64,000 nucleotides of DNA from Reticulitermes speratus (GCA_021186555.1 JAJKFL010000001.1:57382031-57446030); one strand, 5' to 3'. Shown: positions 1 through 13,210, counted from the first letter of the stretch. The notes: generated from the sequence alone by a model not told the origin. Translations and numbers: made by a program.

Positions 1-2040
1 TTGAATTGTACATGGGTGCTGTCGCAAAAAGCAACAATTAGATCACTGCTACTCAGAATTCACCATCACAGTCACTTACTGAATAACTGAAGCAGCGTGA
101 TTGGACTCTTATGTTTTGCTTCACTGGCTATCCACAAGTGCTGCGGTCATCACTGGAAATGGTAACTTGCATGGGTGGTTACTGCCTCGGTAAGTTACTG
201 AGTCACTGCCATAACTGGTAAATGTGATTAACAATGAGATGGAAGGCATTCTCTTCTCCAGTCATTTCCCTTTTTTTCTACCATTTCATTCAGTAATTGA
301 ATCCTCTGAGAATATCGACTTCATGACAGTTTCCTTCTTGTTGTTTCAGACTTCAGTTGACCAACTAACTATGAATATTACTGTTCACTTTCTCACCTGC
401 TATCTTCATATTCAACAGATTGTGTTGCGAATTTCAGTATGCTAAATTATTTTTCATCTGGTTAATGATCCTGTGTTATTTAAGGCAAGTTTAAGATTCA
501 GTGAACATCACTTAATCATTGTGACATCAGAAATCTCAAATGTTACAAATGTCTTTCCGTCTAACATACAATACTAAAAATATTCTTAAAAGTTATATAC
601 AAATATAAAACTGAAAATGTCATTAAATAATTCATCCCACATAACAGCTGTAAAAATAATTATTCCATGAAGAACAAAGCATCCTACATTCCATTTTTGC
701 ATCCATCCTTGCCCTAGATTGTTGGGCTCTTGACACAGTTGGTAACCAAATGGAACAGATTACCTTCATCCTTTGGCACTGAACGACATGTTTACCTAAC
801 ATGCAACATGATACTGGAAATGCCAACACGTTAACCGATCACCAAAAATGTGCCAACTGTGGCACATTCTTGGATAACCCTGTGGTAACTATACACTTCT
901 GCAGCTGGTCTGCTATGTCCACCACAATTACAACTAACATATCCCCCTTACTACTCTGAACCCCCACAGGCCAACAAAATACATTGCGTAACACAAACAT
1001 TCAACACACTTTCGCTGCTGGCTCCGCCGATTTGTGTAGGTTCTTGATACGTGCTTCTTAACCTTAGTTTCTGAAGTCTAATGTCAGGATAATATGAAAG
1101 ACTGCCTTTGGAATGATTTCCATGAATGTTCACATGGCATATCCAAGTTTGCATTTATCAAACCAAAGTACCACAAAAAAACTTAATGAATGCAAAAATC
1201 GAGATTTGTTGCTATAGGACAGTTCCCAGGTGTACCATGGAATGGTCCTGGGACACTCAAGACAGGTCCTGGGGGAGTAATGTGCAAAACACAGCCCTCA
1301 ACCCCACTAAACTTCCTGGGTCCCCCACTCAATCACAGTAAATTTGAATGGGATGAATTATAACAACTATTAAGCGATCTCATAATTCATTCCATTAACA
1401 AGCATTACACAATACAAGTAAAGCTTAATAGTTCAACTTCACCTGAATGATTCATATAAGTGCCTACTATACAAATTGAATGCTGTTACTTTTTTTATAT
1501 ATACAACCATTTTTATTATTGTCACCTATATTTCTTTTCCTGTTGTTACAGATATCTCTAACTATTGGCTATTACACGTAGGAGTCTAACTATAGACAGA
1601 CCGCTGCCATGAAGTCATCTTCTTATATTATCTCCACGATTACTTCTTACAACTGATATTATTTTGACATACAAGATACACAGCTACACCCCAACTGCTA
1701 TTATCTATTTTATATATATGTTTATAGCTGTAAACTTTTACATATTTTTATACTTTCCCATTGAATTAAAATATTTTAAAGACTGAGGTCTCAAACTAAA
1801 TAATTGCAGCTGTAAAATTTTACTTTTTATCTTCTTATGTGTACAGCCCGCTGATGGCTATCTGATTAGCCAAAACATGTAGCTATGTGTACCTGTAAAG
1901 AATATATGTCATGTTTGATGGATTATAAGTTGGTTTTTATCTCAGAATCTGAAACACATGGGGATGAACCACCTTCGGATATTGTAAGTTCATCACATAC
2001 CAATTGCAGATACTTTCACTTTAAAAATAACAAAACTAAC
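1..2040. other. AT-rich region, likely UBXN6 intron 2
   Basis: I see no exon, RNA gene or recognisable transposon protein here. It lies downstream, in transcript direction, of the second UBXN6-like coding exon, so it is probably intron. I looked on the minus strand for the next UBXN6 exon, the start of the PUB domain, and did not find it. A stretch near 1846-1925 resembles the generic insect retroposon motif with 'aaacatgtag', but it is too weak to call. Confidence 0.5.
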
Positions 2041-2213
2041 CAATCACTGGACACCTGAAGAACACCCCAGCTACAGCCAAGGAGAGTGAAGAGAGTTCCT
2101 CCTGCTGTACTGGCTCAATATCTGGAAGTGAAGACTCCCTTGCTGCTGAAGCTGCTGCTTTCTTCTCTGCTTCAAGTTCCCTTCGCACCTGCGCCTGAAT
2201 AGTGGCAAGAGAA
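2041..2213 (-). CDS. UBXN6: UBXN6/UBXD1-like p97 cofactor, coding exon 2
   Basis: Second coding exon of a UBX-domain protein 6 homologue. The acceptor is a pyrimidine-rich tract ending TTTTACAG on the minus strand and the donor reads ATTG|GTTAGT. The first base completes the codon split at the end of exon 1, and the exon ends with one base of a split codon. It encodes a charged helix (IQAQVRRELEAEKKAAASAA), then a linker, then GVFFRCPVIG. That last segment matches the position in animal UBXN6 where a 'GVYF-CP-TG'-like strand precedes the PUB domain. In the family this region lies between the N-terminal p97-binding part and the PUB domain, which binds the p97 C-terminal tail. The PUB and UBX domains must lie beyond the left edge. 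The assignment rests on remembered family features plus the perfect splice phase. Confidence 0.85.
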
Positions 2214-2321
2214 CTGTAAAAGAAAAAAGTGTAAAACATGAGAAGGAAATTCAAATATTCCAACATCAAGTATGTTTAAAAAATTACACAGATTAGGCCG
2301 AACACACTGCCCCATACTTAC

Positions 2322-2554
2322 GTATTAAATCCCACATGGTCATGCCTTTGCCCTCCTAGACGTGCAAGAGCAGCTGCAGCCGCCTGTCTAGACTCTGTAG
2401 ATGGTGCTGATCGTGGAACAGCAGTATGGGAACTACCTGAACTTGTAATTTTCTGAGAAACATTCTCTTCAGTCAGTTTGTATCCTGGGCCTGCTAACTT
2501 AAACTTTGTATCCACCTTCTTTTTTTGGAAAAACTTCTTTATCTTATCAGCCAT
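2322..2554 (-). CDS. UBXN6: UBXN6/UBXD1-like p97 cofactor, coding exon 1 with start codon
   Basis: First coding exon, starting at ATG 2554. It reads MADKIKKFFQ then KKKVDTKFKLAGPGYKL, which matches the conserved N-terminus of animal UBXN6 (basic FFQ followed by the KFK-AGPG-KL motif). It then has a Ser/Thr-rich linker and an alanine-rich RQAAAAALARL helix. In the family this helix region holds the p97/VCP-interacting VIM motif; I infer that role here. The donor is AATAC|GTAAGT, a near-perfect 5' splice site. The exon is 233 nt and ends with two bases of a codon completed by exon 2. UBXN6 is a cytoplasmic cofactor of the AAA ATPase p97 in endolysosomal and ER quality-control pathways. The 5' UTR and promoter should lie just above 2554, but I see no clear TATA box or initiator. 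The gene is incomplete in the window. Confidence 0.9.
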
Positions 2555-4001
2555 ATTAACGGTAAACTTTCTTCAGCAATCAGATTACTTAAACTCTAGG
2601 GGAATGTACTTTGGGATGCTTCAACGAAGAAAAACTCCTTTCACTTCTTCAGTATTCTTTAATGTTACTGCAAAAGTCACACATTTAATGTAAGAATTGC
2701 TTCAGAAGGGATTAATATGCAAATATTTCCACGGTTACACAGTTCAGGTAACGAACATACCCGAACTCAACAACGCATAGGATATCCTACCATGTTTCCC
2801 AAGACACAGTATTAAAAATATATTCGCCATAACACAAATACGGATCCATTCAACAAAGTAAATAGAAATTCGTCAAAGACTAACCAATTTGCAACACACA
2901 ACAATCTCCTACGCAAGGGTAGTACACGAATGAATTGCGGTATGGGGTTAATGCGAATGCATGACACATTAAATTTAATAATTCACAAATATGATACCAT
3001 ATTCAATGAATAAGCAACGAACTAACAGACCCATTTTCTGATGTAGATGTAATTACAAGAACATAAGAATTCCTCGTCAGAGACACAACGAACTAGTCAC
3101 CCTAACCATTCATCACATACATCGCCGCTTGCCACTAATAACCCACGAATCATTGACATCATGACGGTTCACACCACAGTTACTACCTCTTGGCATGCAC
3201 GGATTAGGACCTGTAGCACATTGGAAATTCCGTGGAAACGTAAAACTACACCGCCACCGCCTTCGTCCGTTACTGTAGCCCTCATGGCTCACTGGCAGTG
3301 GGTAAAGCATGCTCCTAGTGGTAACTTCGGGAACTATGTAGCATGACATCGGCAAAGCACCGTCCTGCCTTGCCATAGCATCTCCTTCACCAGCACACCA
3401 TTTAAAATGGCACTAAAAATAGCGAACTTCGAAATTATTACAAACCTACTTTCTTGCCTAATATTTGTCTTCAATTGTTTGTAATAGTGATACGAGACTA
3501 TAAAACGTTAGCATAAGCGCAATCCCCAGTTACAGTATAAGGTGTCTGTTATTGAGCACAGCGATGCTTTAAAACGCAGGAATGGCTAAACAGACCGAGG
3601 GACGCCGTTAGTTAGAACTTTGGTTGGTCCAGCATTCAGCATGCAGTGCTCAGCTCTCACGCTCAGCAGCAATCTGTATCTAAAGAGCAGCACACTCCGC
3701 TCGGCTCTCCACCGCGCAGCTTCAGGCCGCTTGGCCTTCATCATCGCACCTAGCGCCTCGTAGCACTCTTTCACTGGAGTTTAGTTTCGTCGTCTGACCT
3801 GACCGATGTGTTCGCCACACGAGCAGAGTACTTTTGGCAGGACCGCTGTGGCTGGCGCTGTCTACTGGTGACATACAATCGCAGCCGCTTCGCAGTCTCC
3901 ACAACACGTAACAAGGACAGAACTTGTACATACGAAACAACATAAATACTGACTTAAATGTGCTTGCTGTAGTTGTGATTTTGACAGTAAACGTAACATA
4001 C
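2555..4001. other. Upstream region of UBXN6, no gene recognised
   Basis: This should contain the 5' UTR and promoter of the UBXN6-like gene. Parts at 3120-3380 and 3590-3900 are richer in G and C than the flanks. The short frames here have no recognisable domain. Confidence 0.4.
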
Positions 4002-4219
4002 AGTAACCCACGGACTGTAACTTTTCTCTTCACAAGGGCAAGTTCCATCACTCGATCTGTATTTTCATGTACTCTGCTGGTTGATAGATGTCTCAAAAGT
4101 TCAGGATTTTCAACAGAGATCGAATCAAATTCAAACTTGGAAAACCACTCAAAATACTGTGTTCTTCCCACTGTCCACCGGCTGCTTTCAAGAAAAGTTT
4201 GTAAAGCATTTTCCCCCAT
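4002..4219 (-). CDS. Possible first exon of an unrecognised protein
   Basis: An open frame starts at ATG 4219 and begins MGENALQTFLESSRWTVGRT. It continues with an aromatic-rich segment (QYFEWFSKFEFDSISVENP), then LLRHLSTSRVHENTDRVMEL and a basic segment. A plausible donor, TTACT|GTATGT, ends the protein-like part at 4002. Beyond that the frame stays open to 3722 but the composition looks random. The regular mix of aromatic, acidic and leucine residues is more protein-like than other short frames here. I do not recognise a family, and no second exon was found. It could be a small gene upstream of UBXN6, a transposon fragment, or chance. Confidence 0.25.
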
Positions 4220-7200
4220 TTAAAAGGATGTTTAATGCTAACACGCTGCTCTTTTAAGTCTGCCATTGCCTAAGTACATAAAAACTGAAAACCAATAACA
4301 TATTTCTTGTTAACACCTGAACAATCACATGTGCTACATGCTGCCATCTGTTTCTAACTTCTGCTGCCCTTTGCCCTATATACACATTCTCAACTGGTGT
4401 GACTGATGATCTGGTGAGGTAATGAAAACATCTTCTGGGCTGTATCACTAATTAGGACTTTATCTTTCACTACAGGTTGCTGTTCTGTACATGTGAAATG
4501 TGTTCTCAGTGTCACCTTTTCTCTCACTAAACAGGGTTTCCCCCAGATCATAGGAATAGAGAAGGAAATATTTATTGTAGTTGGGGTTAGATGGGATTAA
4601 GTGTTTTTATTCATTTTTATATGGACATCCACCAAAGCAATAATCCTTTGCAATTTAAAGAATAAGTTGGTAGAAGGAATACGATTCAGGTAACATGGCA
4701 GTAGCTTAAGGTAAGTAGCTTGCTTAATTTTTCAGTATCACATGAGCTCCATCTCAAAAGGAATATTATGTGTAGACTTCCTCAAACAGCTGGACTGCAC
4801 CAATAGTTCTGCCAATTACATAATAAATATTAGTATTTCAACTTAACTTCCTCTGTTTTCACTACTGGCTGTAGAATTGATAATCACTATGAAATATAAT
4901 GTAGATTACAAACACAATCATTCAGTCTGCTTCACAGTGATCTGCAATATCACACCATTTGATTATATTAAACTTTACTTTCAGCATATACACTTGTTCT
5001 GACAGTATTTACATGTTATATTGTAAGTTCATAGAGAATATTAATCCAATTTAGTTAGTCACAGACAATTTGTCACCTTTTATGTATTAGCACTTGCATA
5101 AATTTCTAGTTCCAAATTTATGCGTCAACAGCGTGAAATATGGATCATAAAATTATTATATCCGACTTCCTTCAAGTTTGATACCCAAGTGCTATGGGCC
5201 CTCTAGCGTCCTTACATTGTTCACTCTCAAAAAGAAAAATTCCTATTTATTTAGAGTTTTCATATTGGCTAGACTATTAACTTTTAGGTTCCCATGTGTT
5301 CCCATAATTGTCATTTACATATTTCCTGATTGGGTGACCAAGTTACTAATTATTATAGTTTCTACTTTTAGTTACATAGACCCCATAGCTTCTTGTTATG
5401 ACCAGACAGAAAAGGGCCCAGGAAAATCCATCTTGCTTTGAAAATAAATGGGCGCTTGGAACAGTCAAATCACAAGTATAAATTTACATTCCAGCACAAA
5501 AATCCCTACAAATTCTGACAGAAGACAAATGACACTTACCCTACTCTCTTTTAAGACAACAGCCACTAGCTTGCTAACTAACTAGCTCTCTACTAAGGTT
5601 CCACCCCTAAATTCCTGCTAGTCTCCAGATAATTAAATTTTGAAAGGAAAATCAAAAAGTCATATTTACCCTTCTAACAGCTGTCAACATTGTGATCTGG
5701 CCTTCAGCCAAATGCAAAGGCAATATACATCTTCGTCTAAGCAAAAAATGAATTGGCAGTCTGTAGTCTATCTACAACTATACGTAGAAATCCATGCTGG
5801 CAGCACTAGTGTCATCTTGTGGACAGTCCAGAAACCATATGATCACACGACATGTATGTATATTTCAGCACCATACTCCATCATCAGTGTCTTCTGCACA
5901 TTCTAGGTGAAGCAAACCCCAAACCATACCATCCCACAAACTGTAACCTACCTCTTGAGATTTGAGATTCTCAGAGTGGTGCCGATTAACTTATCTGTTG
6001 AAATTCAAAATTATTTTCAAATTTAAGAGCATTTTCTGATTGTTGAAGCTACCCCTTTTAGTGCTGCATTTGTAGCAGCTTCCACAACCTGGAAAAGTTT
6101 CCACATTTTAAAATAATGTAAAACCATAACAAGCAGGTTATAATGTAGTTTATACAAAATTTTACGATTTGAAGATTACTTTACTAGAATGTACTGCAAG
6201 CATTGAAGACGGCACACAATACCAACATGTATATGCTAATGTGAATGCATTAGTGTGTGAAGTGTTGTTGGTTTACTAAAAGATGAATTTCTAAACTGAG
6301 GTAGATCGCACAAAGAAATATAAAATGGAAAAAAATTTACATATTTTCGTACCCAGTAAACACTTTTAACCATATAATTCAATTCACATTTTTGTCAGTA
6401 CTTATGGAGTACTATTCTAAAACAAAACAACCTTGACGAAACATACTATAAGAGGGGAAACTACAGAATTTCACTAAGAATGTACACTCATTATCATTTC
6501 ATATAGTTAATGTAAGTATAAATTACATTTTAAATAATATAAAACTGTACATCAAACTTTATAGAAGCCATTCCGTTGTATTTATGTAATTGCCAATAAT
6601 TCTTAAAATGCCATCAACACAACTATGCATATATTATGTAACAGACAGCTACACGTTTCCTCTAAGTAGACCATAGTAAGGAATTTTATTGTAAGTAAAA
6701 AAATAAAACATAAATACCATATATACTTCACATGAGATCTCACTTACATTTAGCCCTATAATGTAGTGACATTTATGGCATATATAATTAGTCAATGTGA
6801 ATACCAACCACCCAGGTTAAACGAAATGTTGTAAGGCATGTGTAATTAGGACAGTGTGAAAACCGAGAAACGGCGCAAATTGTTGAGCCAGCATGTATGT
6901 GAAGAAACCTTGTAGCGGTTATATGGAATAATTATGCTGACCAAAGGTGGTTGCAACGCTTTAAACGAGGTCGCTAAGCGGCAAATGCTGACATCGATTG
7001 CGAGTGCAATACAAATACGGAAGTCTATGAATATAAAAGGGTCGCCAAAAGTTGGAGAGGGGGTCTTTTGTCCATCATTCTTCGTCGACCGTCGTCGTTC
7101 TGCAGGCTGCCGTGACCGAGGTGTATCTCGGTCTCGAACCTCGAAGAGACCACACGTCATCTAGGGGGACAGACGGGTCCTGAGATGGAGATCAACATAG

Positions 7201-8980
7201 CACTGTTCCTATTAACCATTGCTTCAACCACACGAGGTAGGACGGGTTACTTGTTGAGACACTAGGGTCCTTGGTGGTTTGGTTGGGTTGGTTAGTAGAT
7301 GGAACTGAAGCGAATATGCCTGTCGCCTCGTCCGTAATAATGGAAACTAATGTAACTTTTTAGAATTAATAATATTGTTTTTTGTAAATTGATAGACAAC
7401 ATACTGCTCTTTACCCCCTTAAGAAACCCATCCGCTCCGAAAAACCCGAGAAATAAATCGTAGAGACCGACCTCCCGCGGCCTCTGCGTCCTTTTTATAT
7501 TAAATACCTATACGGGAGGTGGTGGCACGCTACCGGATCAGGTTTCGGGACTCTAAGCCCTGACGCCCGGTTCTAAGCTTAATGCGCCCCAGGGAACGAT
7601 CGTTTGAATCAGTTGGGAATTACGGAGGATCGAACCCAGCGGCACAACAAGCCCTTTACAATTTTCAGTTGTACAAATAATGCCTTTATTGGTAACTTCA
7701 CTAACTTAATTTGCATGTTTTATTAAAACTGCTATACTAAATATTTCATTTTTAGAATCAAATATTTTGAATAATTTAAGACTTCTGTTAAAATATTTAT
7801 TAACATGGGCAACAGATGACATTATGATTAAAATTACTAAACTAATAGTTAGTAATTAAAATAATGAATCGTTCTACGTTTTCCTCATTAAATATGTGTA
7901 TATATAGAAGTATGAAGGGTGTAAATTCTTTGCCGGTTACATTGTCCTTGCCGGATAAAGGCGCGTCTGGTTCCATAACAGGTTAGACATGGCACTTTAT
8001 GTACTTGTATATGTTTTTCATTATTTAATCTTATTCATAAAGTGTTTTTTATCTTCTGTTTATGTGTGTGTGTATAAAAAGTGTATCTAAGTGCCTGGAC
8101 AAACTTCAGGAGTGAGATCCCCAGACCGAAACAAGGTAGAAAGTTCACATCGATATATGTCCACAAACACTTAGTTCTATTAGGTAGAGGCCAGCAATGT
8201 GCTGATCCAATGCATTAGACTTTTATTTGTGGGGAAACTTAAAACCCACAGTGTATTAAGTTCCAATTCAAAATAAAGAGATATTTCACCAATGCAATTT
8301 TATACCTGGCAACCATTCACAACTAGCCTGGGATCTTTGAAAGGGTACGACAGTCCATGATCAGAAGTGTCCATGTAGGCATTGATTCAGGTGGAGGATG
8401 TTTTGAGTATTGTTTCTGAATTGTTACTTGACAAACAATAAGAACTCAACCGTTATTAAATTAGGAATGTTTAGTGCAAGTTTATTATGTCAGGTGTAAG
8501 TAAAATACTATGCAATTAAGGTATTTAATGCTGAATGTAATCTTTCAATTAAACTCAAAAATCACTCATTTCCAGATATATGTTTATGTGAACTCTTTCA
8601 TGTGAAGAACTCACCCTTGAAGTTTCTCCAAGCATTTTAGATACATCCTGTATATGGGGTTTTTATTTTTTATAAAATCTTTACACTTGTACATATCCCT
8701 TTTTTGTGATGCACTCATCTACTGAGGCCAAATCTTTAGCTCCCTTTTACATTCCAAATACATGGTTGTGTTAGTAGCATTTTAACAGTTATAGTAACTG
8801 TACATCAAATTATTGGAACTTGTATGTGATATTCTACAGTTCATTTTAAATCACTATTTTAAATGTCATAGGCCTAGCCAGCGGAGTGTATTGCAAATAA
8901 CTTCCTTTTCAAATATCCACTCTGTACCAAGTAAGAATCATATGTTTTGTAGTGGCATAGCACATGATAAGTATTCTAAA
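4220..8980. other. AT-rich intergenic DNA, no gene recognised
   Basis: I see no coding exon or clear RNA gene. A GC-richer island at about 6850-7660 contains 'GGGTTCGATCCTCC' on the minus strand near 7640, similar to a Pol III B box. It has no matching A box at the expected distance, so I do not call a SINE. The remainder is AT-rich without obvious repeats. Confidence 0.4.
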
Positions 8981-8984
8981 ATGT

Positions 8985-9930
8985 ATGTGTGAAGACTGCC
9001 ATGACCTTACATATCTGGATTTGTACGAAATGCTCCGATCTCCTAAGTTCTATGTCAATACAGCCTAAAAACCTGGATTTGTAATGCATAATGCACAACA
9101 CTGCTGAGTCATGTGTGAAACGTTATCATCCTACATGCCTTAGTTTGTAACAAATACTGCAAAGTAATAAGTTATGTGTTAAGACAGGTAAATATTTTAC
9201 ATGTCGGACTATAAAATAAATATTTCAGAGTATTAAGTTATGCACCAAGGCATATTAAGATCTCACATGACTTGCTTTGTAATAAATACTCTAAGATTAC
9301 TACACTATGTGTCAAGACATGTCATAATCCTACATGCCTGTTTCTGTAATGATTACTTCAAGGTACTGCAAAAATTGTCAATACATGTCATTACCTTACA
9401 TCCCTGGCTTTGTAATAAATATTCTACGACACTAGTTTAAGGGACAAGACACATCACAGTTGTAACTGACAGGATGGACAAATACTGCAAAGTACTAAGT
9501 CATGCGTCAAGACATGTCAATATCTTTAATGCCTGGCTTTGTAATTTTATCCAACATCCACATCAAGACATGCTATGACCTTACAGGCCTCAAATTGCAA
9601 TTGGGATTTTATTACATGTCAAGGCATGTTATCAGAGTACATGCCTCCCTTTGTGATTAACACAGCAAAGCAAATACTAAGTCTTGTAGCAAGATATGTC
9701 ATGATCACATATGGCTGAATTTGTGATAAATAATGTGAAGTAATAAAACAAAGTGTTAGTATGTCATTACCTTACACACCTGGCTTTGTAATAAATGCTC
9801 AGATGTACTACATTACATGTCACAACATGCAATTGTGTTACATGATGCGCACTGTAATGAACACTCTCAAAGCACTAGGCTGTGTGCCAAGACATGTCAT
9901 GACCTTACATACTTCATTTTATGAAAATTT
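8985..9930. repeat. Degenerate ~70-bp tandem repeat
   Basis: Phrases recur about every 70-80 bases: 'caagacatgtcat' near 9313, 9510 and 9890; 'ctttgtaataaata' near 9270, 9408 and 9788; and 'ttacatgcctgg'-like runs between them. Copies differ by many substitutions and indels, so this is an old, diverged minisatellite, unlike the near-identical arrays to the right. The short frames inside it are by-products. Confidence 0.7.
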
Positions 9931-11072
9931 CTTTCCCAGCTCTATGTCCTCTTTTTGTTGTCTCCAGACTGAATCACTATTTAATAATATCTTTGTTATT
10001 ACTATTACAGACTTGCAATGTATGATATCAACCTAACCAGGAGTACACACGTCCAGCCAGAATTGTTAGGAGTCATGCATAAACTTGTTCTCATAACTCA
10101 ATACACTTAATATCACACTGCAAGCAGATCCATTTTAATCTTCATGGTGAATTTAAAATGGCTGCCCAATTTCATTCATGAAAGTACATAAATATGACAG
10201 TGGGGGCCAAAGGATTCAACTGAATGCTGGTTGAATGAAGAATAGTGACTGTGGTACTGACACTGCAGAACACACTGAATTTTGTACAATGTGTTGTACT
10301 GCAACATACTGGTACAAACTTAATAAGTAAAGAAATGAGTAAAGAAAATGTAACCTCTGCTTTTACCTAAGCATGCTGTAGCCCTGCAGGCCCCAGGTTC
10401 AAGGCTTAACCTCTTCCCTAGGATAATTCAAAACCTTGCCCTTATGTTTGGTGTTCCTAAAGGATGTGACTTGACCCCATAGCAGTCTTAAAAGAGAACC
10501 TAAAACCCTCCCTACATGAAGTTTTCTGTTCTCTCACAGCTGCAGAGATTTAACTGTCATAAACATGAATGTTTGTAACATCTGTGGTGGGTAGCCCTGT
10601 CTTGGGTCAATGATGGCTTGGAGTTTTTGAAGATTTTGTGCAGGAACAGCTTTCAATTCACACTGGCACAAACAGTTTGGCTTGAGTGCCATTTGAATAA
10701 AAGCCTTCTCATTGGTTGTCTAAAACAGCTTTAAAAGACAGAGTTCTAGGACCTGACCTTTAGACACCTTCATGATGATAATGAATACTGGCTGTTCAGC
10801 CAAGAAGTGGGGTATGTAACAGTTTTTGGCTGGCCAATCACAGACAGTTAATTTTAAACATTTTGAGAAGTATGTCAGATATGGAGGCCACGATGTATCT
10901 TGGTGTGCAGAAGCAAAAATTCATAGCTGAGAATGTCTTATTAGTCAAGTGCTATGTAATTCACATGTATTTATGTAGACCACAACTATGTAAATGCCAA
11001 CAGATTCAATTCCATTACATGCACCAAGTAAAGTCACATGTGATGATTGCGTGGTAAATAAACAAACATACC
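9931..11072. other. No gene recognised
   Basis: AT-rich sequence. A stretch at about 10375-10470 (with 'cccaggttcaagg') faintly resembles a degraded tRNA-derived SINE, but it is too weak to annotate as one. Confidence 0.35.
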
Positions 11073-11130
11073 ATTCAATATTTAAAAAGACCAACACAAT
11101 GCATTGTGTTGGTCTTTTTAAATATTGAAT
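11073..11130. repeat. Perfect 58-bp palindrome
   Basis: Two 29-base arms are exact reverse complements with no spacer. The centre is between 11101 and 11102, at CAATG|CATTG. The left arm begins ATTCAATATTTAAAAAGACC. Symmetry stops at 11072/11131 (C opposite C). The palindrome can form a cruciform in DNA or a long hairpin in RNA. It may be a minimal foldback element or an inverted-duplication scar. Confidence 0.95.
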
Positions 11131-11943
11131 CGAAAAATGCACAGTGAGACTAATATAAAACATACCATTGTTCATGTATACCAAAATTTGGGTGCTGTAT
11201 CGCTACACATGCTATCTGAGTCCTCCGTCTGACACTACTGAATACACACGTATCCCTGAGAAACTCTCATGCATCTGCTGACCCCAGCCAGCAACTAGTC
11301 AACGGACAGTACCTGCTATCTTTATTCACCTAAACTGGTGATGACACTCAATCCCTGACATCTCCTGTTACAACTAAGTATATAACTGTGACAATGAGAT
11401 TTGCTCACTGTTCGGTCATAACACCAACAACACTTGTACCAGAACGCTGGATGTTTCAACTTCATATTTAACTTCTCCCATTCAGGAACCACACTTTCAT
11501 CCTGTTGTATACTTGTTCATAATTCTACGATGAGCAAATATCCGCATTTTACACTGTAGCAGAATATTCTCTTCCTCCAAACTGCATTATCCAAAGCATG
11601 TTCATCTTCTGCTGCTGTAACACTAGAGTCATGGTTTAGAATCCCACTCTGGGAATGGATGTAAGTCTGCATTTCTGCCTCTGTGTGTGTGTGATGTCCG
11701 TGTTGGTAGAGGTTCCCAAAACAGGCTAATCCCCTATCCAAGCAGTCTTAACAAATATCTACAGGCAAGACACAAAATCCTGGAAATGTGAGTCCATGGG
11801 TCACACTTCCCTACAGTGACATACAGACAGACTGAGAGTAAGTATGCATGACCGATAACATGAATGGTATTATGTAGTCACACATTTAAAATAAAATGCA
11901 TTGAAAAGGTGGACCCAGGTACTTGATGTGCCCAAGGATATTT

Positions 11944-12405
11944 TCAGTCAATACCAGTTTCCTTTAGGATCTGCATTAATTTGGTCCAGTTGACATGGTC
12001 AAATGCCTTCTGCCACTCTATGAAGCAAGAACACAATTCCTCATCTATGTCCAAGGTTTGTTCTAATATTATTCTCAGCATCCCAATTGCATTCCCAGTT
12101 CCTTTTCCTCTTCTAAATCCAAACTGATCTTTTCCAAGTACATCCTCAATTTTCATTTCAACCCTTCTTCTAAGTATCCTTGCTACTATCTTTGCTGTAT
12201 GTGCAATGATGCTGATTGTGCGACAGTCACTGCCTTTTGTAGCTTTGGGCTTCTTCTTTAAGGCAATCATTGTAACTTCAATGAAATCTCTGGGCCACTC
12301 CCCAATTACATATATGCTGTTGATCAGCTGTGTCATTAGTTGGAGACCATCTTCTCCCAACAATTTCAGTACATCCCCAGGTACATCATGCCTATGTATA
12401 TCAAT
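11944..12405 (-). mobile_element. Non-LTR retrotransposon reverse-transcriptase fragment
   Basis: An open frame on the minus strand reads through reverse-transcriptase palm motifs: DVPGDVLKLLGEDGLQLMTQ, then EWPRDFIEVTMIALKKKPKA, then IAHTAKIVARILRRRVE with DQFGFRRGKGT, then FIEWQKAFDHVNWTKL. This is the order seen in the insect LINE RT domain. In the block that should carry the first catalytic aspartate (F-I/V-D-W-x-KAFD), the residue is Glu. The frame stops right after ILKETGID, where the family continues with a Trp codon, here TGA. Flanks are not homologous, so this is a dead internal fragment of about 150 codons with no 5' ORF, endonuclease or 3' tail. The C-terminal domain of what looks like the same family lies at 46513-47180. 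Confidence 0.9.
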
Positions 12406-12994
12406 AAGAAACTGAATAAATAAAATACACAAAAGTTTCATAAAAGACTTTTTCTTATTGCTCCAGTTCTTAAAATTTTTCACTTCAAGCACTGATTATT
12501 TCAAATCGTTGTTTTAAATATTAAATGTCTCCTTCCCTGGCATTATTTAATGATATATGGACTGAAAGCAACAGTCCATCTAGTGAGAACCCTGGTGTTA
12601 TGAAACAGGAACCCTGGGCAAAGAAAATGTGTATGTCTGGAAGCTAGGTTAGACATTGTGTTACAGTCAGAGGGTAAAGAGAGCTTTCATATCGATAAAA
12701 AAGTGAAATCTTCATTCAAATTCACTTCTATTTGCCACTGAAGTAGTATGACTTCAACAATATCCAGGTACTGTGTTGTAATCTACAAAGCATAATACTG
12801 TTAAACATATGACAGTTAACGAACCACTTATATCCATAGATTTTATTACTCAACTTATGGAAAATGCAGAATTTCCTTTGTCAAGCCCCCCTCTGTGCAG
12901 TTAAAGACATTCTGTTTCTTAAAATTAGCTCAAGATCCACCATGTACATAAATTATGATTTTGTAAACAAAAACATCAAGTTACCCCTTTCTGT

Positions 12995-13210
12995 GACTCT
13001 TCAGATATGTATTGGTCCCTCTGGACCATTGTCAGGAAATACACTTGTACAAGTTCCAGTAGAATTAATGAAGTTTACAATAATCTATTAATCACTGATA
13101 TGTTTTATATGCCTTATGTTAAAATTATATCAAATATTTACTATTTACATAAATTTCTTATTCTGATTTTGTTTCTACTACTACTGCCGTATCTTTATGT
13201 GCACTAATTT
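12995..13210 (+). repeat. Left copy of a diverged inverted repeat pair
   Basis: Begins near 'cagatatgtattggtccctc' and runs through 'aatctattaatcactgat'. It is similar to the reverse complement of 13530-13745. The same order of words appears in both: the 'ccctctgga' core, 'acacttgta/tatgagttccagt', 'tttacaataatct', and 'ctatttacat'. By eye the copies are about three-quarters identical. I cannot tell whether this is one foldback transposon or two independent insertions. Confidence 0.7.

Noticed and set aside
6846..7164. Overlapping frames on both strands in a GC-richer island
   Set aside because: No domain recognised; composition explains the open frames.
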